A DNA stretch of 56,980 nucleotides. Origin: Streptomyces cavernae (GTDB taxonomy: Bacteria > Actinomycetota > Actinomycetes > Streptomycetales > Streptomycetaceae). Shown here piece after piece: positions 50,698 to 56,980 of the stretch (its first letter is position 1; each line of letters starts with the position of its first letter). The stretch spans positions 1 through 56,980 of the forward strand of contig NZ_ML137709.1 of the NCBI RefSeq assembly GCF_004023625.1, given 5' to 3'. The notes under the pieces were generated by a model. The model had not been told where the DNA came from, did not search any database, and saw nothing but the letters and a program-made list of their open reading frames with translations. A program made the translations under genes and the position numbers.

Positions 50698-51891
50698 ATG
50701 ACGTCATTGATCAAGGATCCGCTGCTGTGGATCCTGATAGCTGTCTTTCTCGCCGGACTTGGCGCGATCTTGCGTGCCCGGAAGACCAACATGGCACTCC
50801 GCGGCCACAACGCCGTCCTGCAACGCGAGCGGGACACCGCCCTGTCCGAGCAGTATCGGCTGGTCACGGAGAGCGGCCAGCTCACTGCTGGGTACGACGC
50901 GGCCCTCCAGCAGGTCCGCAAGGACGCGGAAGAGGAGACCAAGACCGTCCTCAAGTCGGCGATGCGGACCCTGCAGGTCCTGACTGAGGAGCAACAGCGC
51001 AGCATCGACCAGCTGCAACAGAAGTACGGCGACGACGAGCACATCCTCGCCGACCTGATGCGTGTGGACCACATCAACAGCCAGGCCAGCCGGCGTGCGC
51101 AGGGCATCGCGGTGTTGTGCGGTGGCTGGCTGGGACGGCGTGATGCCATCGTCTCGGTGTTCGACGTGGCCCGCAGTGCTCAGGGCCGGATCCGCCATTT
51201 CGACCGGGTGAACATCCGAACGCAGGCGAACGTCTCGGTCGCCAGCAGGGCTGTCGAGCCGGTGACGGTTGTGCTGGCCGAGCTGCTGGCCAATGCCACC
51301 AACTACTCGGCGCCCGGCACTCCCGTCGAGATCAACATCCAGCCCGTTCCGACGGGTGTGTGTCTGATCGTCGACGATGCCGGGCTCGGCATGAGCCAGG
51401 AGGAGAAGGACCGCGCCGCCGCGCTGCTGGCCCCGACCGGTCCGGTCGACCTGACCAGCCTGGGCAACCCGCCCAAGTTCGGGTTCGCGGTCTCCGGCCT
51501 GCTCGCCACCCGGTACGGCTTCAGGGTTTCGGTCGACTCCGTCTCCCCCTACGGCGGCGTACGCGCGGTGATTCTGGTGCCCGACAGCCTCCTGACCACC
51601 GAGACCCCCGAGCCCTCCGCCGGCGCCGCAGCGGACGAGAGCACCGTCGAAGGGTCCGCCGGGGCGCAGCCGCTCACCCCACGGCGGATTCCGGCTCCGG
51701 TGGCCCCGGTCGGGAGGACGGCGGGCGGCCTGCCCAAACGCCGGCGCATGACCCCGGTATCGGCCATGCCGCACCCCGAGGTGGAGGACCTGGAACACAG
51801 CAGCACGACAACCGCGCAACTCGGGGCGTTCCAGCGCGGAATGCTGCGGGCGCGGGAAACAGGAACAACGGAAGGACCCGAAGACCAGTGA
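50698..51891 (+). CDS. cvnA: Conservon protein CvnA (histidine kinase-like sensor)
   Basis: A 397-residue membrane-attached sensor of the conservon type. One N-terminal helix (DPLLWILIAVFLAGLGAIL) anchors it, followed by a coiled coil (about 45-110), the dimerisation block RVDHINSQASRRAQGIAVL and a HATPase_c domain: N box ELLANATNYSAPGTPVEI, G box DDAGLGMSQEEKD and GNPPKFGFAVSGLLATRYGF. The phospho-acceptor position of the usual DHLATRxxR is D-H-I-N, as in conservon proteins that may not be classical kinases. The C-terminal tail is disordered. The ATG 50698 is chosen; upstream ATGs at 50674 and 50677 are possible. The TGA overlaps the cvnB start. Confidence 0.88.
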   Translation: MTSLIKDPLLWILIAVFLAGLGAILRARKTNMALRGHNAVLQRERDTALSEQYRLVTESGQLTAGYDAALQQVRKDAEEETKTVLKSAMRTLQVLTEEQQRSIDQLQQKYGDDEHILADLMRVDHINSQASRRAQGIAVLCGGWLGRRDAIVSVFDVARSAQGRIRHFDRVNIRTQANVSVASRAVEPVTVVLAELLANATNYSAPGTPVEINIQPVPTGVCLIVDDAGLGMSQEEKDRAAALLAPTGPVDLTSLGNPPKFGFAVSGLLATRYGFRVSVDSVSPYGGVRAVILVPDSLLTTETPEPSAGAAADESTVEGSAGAQPLTPRRIPAPVAPVGRTAGGLPKRRRMTPVSAMPHPEVEDLEHSSTTTAQLGAFQRGMLRARETGTTEGPEDQ

Positions 51892-52289
51892 ATCCCGACC
51901 TGTCGTGGGTGCTCAACGACGTGCTGCAGGTACGCGGTGCCCGACACGCGATTCTCGTCTCGGCCGACGGCCTGCTGCTGGCGCAGTCCAGCGAGATCGA
52001 ACGCGACGACGCGGAGACCAACGCTGCCGCAATGAGCTCGATGCAGTCGCTGAGCCGGGCCGTCGCTCCCTTCGTCGGCGGCGGCAAGGGCATATGGAAG
52101 CAGACCCTGCTCGAGTACGACGGCGGCTGGATCTTCCTGATAGCCGCGGGACGAGGCGCCTATCTGGCCGTCTCGGCAGGGTCGGACGTCGACATGGAGG
52201 CCATGTCCTTCCGGATGCAGCAGCTGGTGGGCGCCGTGGGAAAGGCGATGAGCACACCACTACGTGAGAAAACCGGAACCGACGTATGA
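51888..52289 (+). CDS. cvnB: Conservon protein CvnB (roadblock/LC7)
   Basis: A 133-residue roadblock/LC7 protein: LSWVLNDVLQVRGARHAILV, SADGLLLAQSSEIERDDAE, GGWIFLIAAGRGAYLAVSAG and MEAMSFRMQQLVGAVGKAM. LC7 proteins dimerise and regulate small GTPases, here presumably CvnD. The GTG 51888 overlaps the cvnA stop, and its own TGA overlaps the cvnC start (ATGA), so the genes are coupled. Confidence 0.93.
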   Translation: MNPDLSWVLNDVLQVRGARHAILVSADGLLLAQSSEIERDDAETNAAAMSSMQSLSRAVAPFVGGGKGIWKQTLLEYDGGWIFLIAAGRGAYLAVSAGSDVDMEAMSFRMQQLVGAVGKAMSTPLREKTGTDV

Positions 52290-52660
52290 CTACGCCTGGT
52301 GAGGAAGACCCGGTCACCAGCAATTTCGTCCGTTCCTACGTGATCACGGGCGGCCGGCCCATGCCCTCGGCCGATGGCCTGGCCCTGCACACCCTGGTCA
52401 CCCTGGCCCCGGACCGGGAAATGCCCAGGCAGGCCAGCCCCGAGGTACGCGCCATCTGGGAGCTGTGCGCCCCCGGCTACCTGGCCGTGGCCGAGGTCGC
52501 CGGCCGGCTCGGACTGCCCGTGGGCGTCACCCGGTTACTGCTGAGCGACCTGTTCGAGCAAGGGCACCTGCTGCGCCGCGCGGCGCCACCACCCGCCCAG
52601 GCCGTCGACCGAGAAACCATCGAAAAGGTGCTGCATGGACTCGAATCCCACTTCGGCTGA
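52286..52660 (+). CDS. cvnC: Conservon protein CvnC (DUF742), with a TTA codon
   Basis: A 124-residue DUF742 protein: VRSYVITGGRPMPSADGLAL, HTLVTLAPDREM and a C-terminal winged-helix-like part (PEVRAIWELCAPGYLAVAEV, LPVGVTRLLLSDLFEQGHL). Leu84 is encoded by TTA (52535-52537), the codon read by bldA tRNA in Streptomyces, so translation would await development. Its end overlaps the cvnD start by 26 bp, giving strict coupling. Confidence 0.92.
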   Translation: MTTPGEEDPVTSNFVRSYVITGGRPMPSADGLALHTLVTLAPDREMPRQASPEVRAIWELCAPGYLAVAEVAGRLGLPVGVTRLLLSDLFEQGHLLRRAAPPPAQAVDRETIEKVLHGLESHFG

Positions 52661-53225
52661 GACGATCTACGTCTCGGATGCGGTGACCACCGCGGTGAAA
52701 ATCCTGGTCGTGGGGCACTTCGCCGTGGGCAAGACGACGTTCATCGGCTCGCTCTCGGAGATCCCCCCGCTGCGCACCGAGGAGAAGATGACCCAGGCGT
52801 CCGCCCAGGTGGACGACCTGCGCGGAGCACCGGACAAGGTGACGACCACAGTCGCCCTGGACTTCGGCCGGCTCACCGTCGGCGACGACGTCGTGCTGTA
52901 TCTGTTCGGCACGCCGGGGCAGCAGCGCTTCATGCAGGTGTGGGAAGACATGGCCCGCGGCGCACTGGGCGCCCTGATCCTGGTCGACCCCTCCCGGCTG
53001 GCCGAGACCTTCCCCGTCATGGACCTCGTCGAGTCCTACGGCCTGGAGTACGCCATCGCCGTCAACAGTTTCGACCCGCTCAACCACTACGAGCAGAGCG
53101 AAGTCCGCGAAGCACTCGACCTGCTCCCCCACACCCCCGTCGTGTACTGCGACGCCCGGGACCAGAAGTCGTCCAGCCAAGCACTGATCGCACTCGTCAG
53201 ACATCTGCTCACCCGCGCGGCCTGA
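52635..53225 (+). CDS. cvnD: Conservon protein CvnD (Ras-like GTPase)
   Basis: A 196-residue small GTPase. The G1 P-loop is GHFAVGKTTF, G3 is LFGTPGQQRF and G4 reads NSFD where NKxD is usual; G2 is around TTTVALDFG. This is the MglA/CvnD type that cycles with the LC7 protein CvnB. The altered G4 is common in conservon GTPases. ATG 52635 lies within cvnC. Confidence 0.93.
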   Translation: MDSNPTSAETIYVSDAVTTAVKILVVGHFAVGKTTFIGSLSEIPPLRTEEKMTQASAQVDDLRGAPDKVTTTVALDFGRLTVGDDVVLYLFGTPGQQRFMQVWEDMARGALGALILVDPSRLAETFPVMDLVESYGLEYAIAVNSFDPLNHYEQSEVREALDLLPHTPVVYCDARDQKSSSQALIALVRHLLTRAA

Positions 53226-53283
53226 ACCGGCACTGCCCCAGGCGCCCCGCGGCACGAGCACACCAGGCACGAAGGAACAACTC

Positions 53284-54639
53284 ATGGACTCAATCCCCGT
53301 CGCCGCCCCACACGGCAGCCCAGCACGCTGCCCGATGCACGGGCTGGACTTCGCCGCCGACCCGAACCAGATATACGACCGGTTGCGCGCCCACGGTCCG
53401 GCGGCCCCCGTCGAACTCGCCCCCGGAGTGGACGCCACCCTCGTCACCAACCATGAGGCAGCCCTGCGGGTGCTGCAGAACACCACCCTCTTCTCGCGCG
53501 ACTCCTCGACCTACTGGGCAGCACTGCTGGAAGGCCGCGTCCCCCTCGACACCCCGGTCCTGCCGATGATGGCCGCCCGCCCCGGCAACTGCCTGTTCAC
53601 CGACGGCGCCGCGCACAAGCGGCTGCGCACCGCGGTCTCCGAGAGCCTCGCCCGGCTCAACATGAGCCGGCTCCGCCGTGACGTCGACCTGATCGGTGAC
53701 TACCTCATCGACCAGTTCAGCGAACGCGGCACGGCCGACCTCCTCAACGACTACGCCCGCATCCTCGCCCTGCTGCTGTTCAACAAACTCTTCGGCTGCC
53801 CCGCCGACATCGGCGACACCCTCGCCACCTCGATGGCCGCCATCTTCGACGGCAAGGACGCGCTGCGCGCCAACGAGGACCTCACCGCCTGCCTGCTGGA
53901 ACTGATCGCCATCAAGCGACGCCAGCCCGGCGACGACATGACCTCCTGGCTCATCCAGCACCCCGCGGGTCTGACCGACGCGGAGCTCACCGACCAGCTC
54001 GTGATGCTGATGGGCGCCGGCGTCGAACCCGAGCGCAACCTGATCGGCAACACCCTGCTCCTGCTGCTGTCCGACCAGGGCGCGAACATGCTGATCGAGG
54101 AAGCCCTCGACAACGTGCTGTGGAACCACACGCCCATCGCCAACTACGCCACGCACTACCCGCTGAAGGACATCGACCTCGGTGGCGTCCCCGTCGACGC
54201 CCACACTCCGCTGGTCATCAGCTTCGCCGCCGCCAACAGCGACCCCGCGCTCACCTCGGCACGCCAGTCCCTCAGCAAGGGCGCACATCTGGCCTGGGGT
54301 GCCGGAGAGCACGCCTGCCCGGCCAAGTCACCGGCTCAGGTGATCGCCGTCACCGCCATCGAGAAGATCCTCAACGCCCTCCCCGACCTCAAGCTCGCGG
54401 TCCCCGCGGAGAGTCTGCAGTGGCGGCCGGGCCCCTTCCACCGGGCCCTGGTCACCCTGCCGGTGTACTTCACCCCCACACCCGCGTCCCGAGTCGCCGC
54501 GGCACTGAACGCGACCGACTCCCGTAACCCGGCGGCCCTCCCGGCACAGACGCCCGCCCCCGCGATGCCGCGAGCGGAAGGCAAGCCGGCGAAGAAGAAG
54601 GGCTTCTGGAGCACCTTCCTCGACACGTTCCGGCTCTGA
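53284..54639 (+). CDS. Conservon cytochrome P450 (CYP157 type, no ExxR)
   Basis: A 451-residue P450-like protein. The heme loop HLAWGAGEHACPAKSPA carries the axial Cys. The K-helix, which should be ExxR, reads N277-V-L-W280 (EALDNVLW), and the I-helix reads MGAGVEPERNL, so the proton-relay Thr is missing. CYP157 proteins of Streptomyces conservons are known to lack ExxR (R replaced by W); here the Glu is also changed. It may be a non-classical P450 that binds heme but not oxygen. The ATG 53284 follows AAGGAAC. A 27-bp repeat runs across its stop. Confidence 0.88.
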   Translation: MDSIPVAAPHGSPARCPMHGLDFAADPNQIYDRLRAHGPAAPVELAPGVDATLVTNHEAALRVLQNTTLFSRDSSTYWAALLEGRVPLDTPVLPMMAARPGNCLFTDGAAHKRLRTAVSESLARLNMSRLRRDVDLIGDYLIDQFSERGTADLLNDYARILALLLFNKLFGCPADIGDTLATSMAAIFDGKDALRANEDLTACLLELIAIKRRQPGDDMTSWLIQHPAGLTDAELTDQLVMLMGAGVEPERNLIGNTLLLLLSDQGANMLIEEALDNVLWNHTPIANYATHYPLKDIDLGGVPVDAHTPLVISFAAANSDPALTSARQSLSKGAHLAWGAGEHACPAKSPAQVIAVTAIEKILNALPDLKLAVPAESLQWRPGPFHRALVTLPVYFTPTPASRVAAALNATDSRNPAALPAQTPAPAMPRAEGKPAKKKGFWSTFLDTFRL

Positions 54640-54700
54640 CGGCCCCTGGTCACGATCCGGCTCTGACGACCCTTGGACACGATCCGGCTCTGACGGCCGA
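54624..54700. repeat. 27-bp tandem repeat spanning the P450 stop codon
   Basis: CACGWTCCGGCTCTGACG (W = T or A) starts at 54624, 54651 and 54678, exactly 27 bp apart. The first copy contains the last codons and TGA of the P450 gene, so the gene's 3' end has been copied twice. Confidence 0.85.
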
Positions 54701-54703
54701 CGC

Positions 54704-54737
54704 CGTGCGGAGCACCCGCCGCCGGGTGCTCCGCACG
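54704..54737 (+). terminator. Terminator between the two conservon P450 genes
   Basis: A 15-bp perfect stem, CGTGCGGAGCACCCG / CGGGTGCTCCGCACG, with a 4-base CCGC loop. It suggests that the second P450 gene has its own promoter in the following 110 bp, or that read-through is regulated. Confidence 0.85.
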
Positions 54738-54851
54738 GGGCGACATACCGACCACGGCATGTGACGGGTGCAACACGGGCAGGCGCATAACGAACCGGCC
54801 ACGAAGGGTAGATTTCGCCGGTAACGGTAACGCCGGCTTAAGGAGCTCCGC

Positions 54852-56117
54852 GTGACCGCTGTCGGTGACATAGGCGGCAAAACCACTGACCGCAGAGCCG
54901 TCATCTCCGTTCTGCGTCGCCTGCGATCCCCCGCAGGGCAGAGCAACCCCTTCCCTCTCTACGAGGAACTGCGCGCCATGGGGGACGTCGTCCCCGCCCC
55001 CTGGGGCGGGCACTTCGTCACCAGCTTCGAGCTCTGCAACCAGATCCTGCGCGGCAGGAACTGGCTCGTACCGGACTTCGCCTGGCTTGACCGCCAGACC
55101 GACACAGAACGCTGGCGGGCTCCCGCCACCCGGGAAATGTTCAACACGCTGTCCCGGCTCAACGCCCCCGTACACACAATGCGACGCCGCAGCCTCGGCA
55201 GGCTCTTCGACCACTCCACCGTCGAAGACATGAGGCCACAGGTCGAAGCACACGTCGGGCACCTCCTCGAGGACCTGGAAACCCAACTGCGCGCGCACGG
55301 TTCGGCCGACTTAGTCGCCACCGTCAGCGACCCGCTGCCCATGCACACCATCGGCCGCTGGCTCGACATCCCCGCCGAGGACTACGCACACATCCTCGAC
55401 TTCACCCACCGCCAGGTGCACGCCCAGGAACTCCTGCCCAGCAAGAGCGAGTTGGCGATATCCGCCAAGTCGACGATCGAGATGAGGCAGTACTTCACAG
55501 AGCTGATACGCCGGCGCCGCGCGAGACCCGGCGACGACGTCCTCTCCGACTGGATCCGTCACTGGGACAAGGAAGCGCCGGACGACCGGGCCGGTGCGGA
55601 CGAGGTTCTGTACTCCCTCACCATGTTCGTCACCATCGCCTCGCTGGAGACCACCGCGACCCTGCTCTCCTCCCTCGTCCGCCTCCTCATCGACGAACCG
55701 TCCCGGTGGGACTGGCTGCGCCGCCACCCCGAGCACATCGACAACGCCGTCGAGGAGACCCTGCGCTACGACCCGCCCATCCACCTCAACAGCCGCTTCT
55801 CTGCCGAGGACACCGTGCTGTCCGGGGTGCCGATCGCCAAGGACACCACCGTGCACGTCATGTACGGCGTCGCCAACCACGATCCCCGGGTCAACGAGAA
55901 CCCCCACGTCTTCGACATCCTGCGCGGCGGAGGGGCCCACCTCACCTTCGGCGGCGGTGTGCACTACTGCCTGGGCGCGGCCCTGGCCCGTCTGGAGGCG
56001 CACACGCTTCTCAGACATCTGCTGAAACGATTCCCGACGCTGCGGCCCGCTGCCTCCCCGACCTATGCATCCCGGATGGTGTTCCGCTGCATGACCTCTC
56101 TGAGAGTGACGACATGA
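54852..56117 (+). CDS. Conservon cytochrome P450 (CYP154 type), with a TTA codon
   Basis: A 421-residue P450. The I-helix is TIASLETTATLL, the ExxR is AVEETLRYDPP and the heme loop is LTFGGGVHYCLGAALARLE, so it has all the parts for oxygen chemistry. It resembles the CYP154 proteins that accompany CYP157 in conservons. Leu154 is encoded by TTA (55311-55313), implying bldA dependence. GTG 54852 follows AGGAG by six bases. The TGA overlaps the next start (ATGA). Confidence 0.88.
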   Translation: MTAVGDIGGKTTDRRAVISVLRRLRSPAGQSNPFPLYEELRAMGDVVPAPWGGHFVTSFELCNQILRGRNWLVPDFAWLDRQTDTERWRAPATREMFNTLSRLNAPVHTMRRRSLGRLFDHSTVEDMRPQVEAHVGHLLEDLETQLRAHGSADLVATVSDPLPMHTIGRWLDIPAEDYAHILDFTHRQVHAQELLPSKSELAISAKSTIEMRQYFTELIRRRRARPGDDVLSDWIRHWDKEAPDDRAGADEVLYSLTMFVTIASLETTATLLSSLVRLLIDEPSRWDWLRRHPEHIDNAVEETLRYDPPIHLNSRFSAEDTVLSGVPIAKDTTVHVMYGVANHDPRVNENPHVFDILRGGGAHLTFGGGVHYCLGAALARLEAHTLLRHLLKRFPTLRPAASPTYASRMVFRCMTSLRVTT

Positions 56118-56929
56118 GCGCCTTCCCCACCCCGGACACCCGGACGAAACCCGACCTGAAGGTGTTGCGTACGGACCGCCAGGCCCAGGTCCTGCACATA
56201 GAGCTGCACACCCCCGAGGCGGGCAACGCGGTCACCGAGGCCATGCTGGACGAACTGCTCATGGTCCTCGACGACCCGGATCCCACGGTCCGCGTCATCG
56301 TGCTGTCAGGTGCCGGATCGGACTTCTGCCTCGGAGGAGACCGCACCGAACTCACCGACTACCTGGCCCAGGATCCAACCGGCGGAGGCATCCGCACGTC
56401 AGGCATCAAGGCCCGGCGCGTCTGCGAGGCACTCACCAGCAACCCGGCCGTCACCATCGCCAAGGTCCAGGGCAAAGCCATCGGTGCCGGCCTCGCCCTG
56501 GTCCTCGCCTGCGACTTGCGCGTCGGCGCCGAGAACGCGACTTTCCGGCTGCCCGAACTCGCCCTCGGCCTGCCCACCGCCTGGGGCGGCCTCCTCCCCC
56601 GCCTGCTCAGCGAAGTCGGCTCCTCCCGCGTACGCGAACTCATCCTCACATGCAGAGCCTTCGACGCATACGAAGCCGTGAACCTCTCCGTCCTGCACAA
56701 TGTCGTGCCCGAGGATGACCTGGATCAGGCGGTTGCGGCGTGGGCCAGGCCCATCCTGCGGCGCCCCCCGGGCGCACTACGGGTCACCAAGAGCCTGCTC
56801 AACTCCTACGCCGCAGCCTCTCGTCTCTCGGACACGTCCGCTCTGGATTCGGAGTTGATGGCCTCCGTGGTGGCTGCCGAGCACTACTCACGAGCCCATC
56901 CGCAACGGCGCACGGGGCATCTGTTCTGA
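56114..56929 (+). CDS. Enoyl-CoA hydratase/isomerase family protein
   Basis: A 271-residue crotonase-fold protein. The CoA-binding oxyanion segments are LSGAGSDFCLGGDRTEL and VQGKAIGAGLALVLACDLRVG, and the later LPELALGLPTAWGG carries one of the catalytic Glu positions. It may hydrate enoyl-CoA or do a related crotonase reaction; the substrate is unknown. It is translationally coupled to the P450 upstream, so a P450-made CoA ester product could be its substrate. It ends 51 bp before the window edge. Confidence 0.88.
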   Translation: MSAFPTPDTRTKPDLKVLRTDRQAQVLHIELHTPEAGNAVTEAMLDELLMVLDDPDPTVRVIVLSGAGSDFCLGGDRTELTDYLAQDPTGGGIRTSGIKARRVCEALTSNPAVTIAKVQGKAIGAGLALVLACDLRVGAENATFRLPELALGLPTAWGGLLPRLLSEVGSSRVRELILTCRAFDAYEAVNLSVLHNVVPEDDLDQAVAAWARPILRRPPGALRVTKSLLNSYAAASRLSDTSALDSELMASVVAAEHYSRAHPQRRTGHLF

Positions 56930-56980
56930 CGTCATTGACACACCAGGGCGGGGCGCCGGAGGGGAGCACCCGCGGCCCGC

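Overview
This is high-GC actinobacterial DNA, almost certainly a Streptomyces chromosome. It carries geosmin synthase, a conservon (cvnABCD plus cytochromes P450), a Streptomyces subtilisin inhibitor-type protein, DUF6230/DUF6114 and HEPN proteins of the Streptomyces SAV2148 type, GTG starts, ATGA stop/start overlaps and very rare TTA codons. No rRNA, tRNA or CRISPR array was found. The mix of resistance genes, secreted hydrolases, regulators and many broken genes suggests an accessory, arm-like region.

Layout. 1-2.1 kb: remnants of tnpB, a DsbA-family gene and panE, a mycothiol-type DinB protein and a DUF1697 protein. 2.3-7.2 kb: an MMPL exporter, then a macrolide-resistance pair: a 23S rRNA methyltransferase (erm) preceded by a nine-codon leader peptide beginning MRLR, and a macrolide glycosyltransferase (mgt) whose 5' end abuts an IS200/IS605-derived mini-element. 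7.3-12.7 kb: small single-domain proteins, a coupled exonuclease pair and a HEPN protein. 12.8-15.4 kb: a copper amine oxidase apparently split over two secreted proteins. 15.6-27.4 kb: the glycogen-to-trehalose genes glgX, treY and treZ, interleaved with two M14 carboxypeptidases that flank a protease inhibitor, and an FHA protein. 27.8-38.1 kb: a kinase-like protein, an M24 peptidase, geosmin synthase, a benzoylformate decarboxylase-like enzyme divergent from a hydrolase/P450 pair, and a membrane-anchored LPMO. 38.3-43.5 kb: a subtilase, a secreted protein, the DUF6230-DUF6114 pair and an IS701-like mini-element with CTAG duplications.

43.7-57 kb is the signalling part. A solitary P450 is followed by the wreck of one conservon (cvnA tail, frameshifted cvnB, a P450 of the CYP157 type with two frameshifts) and a broken AraC regulator. 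Then come an intact PucR-like regulator and, divergently, an intact conservon cvnA-B-C-D with two P450s and an enoyl-CoA hydratase. The only in-frame TTA codons I noticed in intact genes are in cvnC and the second P450, which points to bldA control.

A striking general property is the number of tandem repeats (periods 14, 17, 27, 32, 35, 36 and 71 bp) between genes. Several of them start on the stop codon of the upstream gene. All statements come from reading the sequence; no database search was run, and family names rest on remembered motifs.
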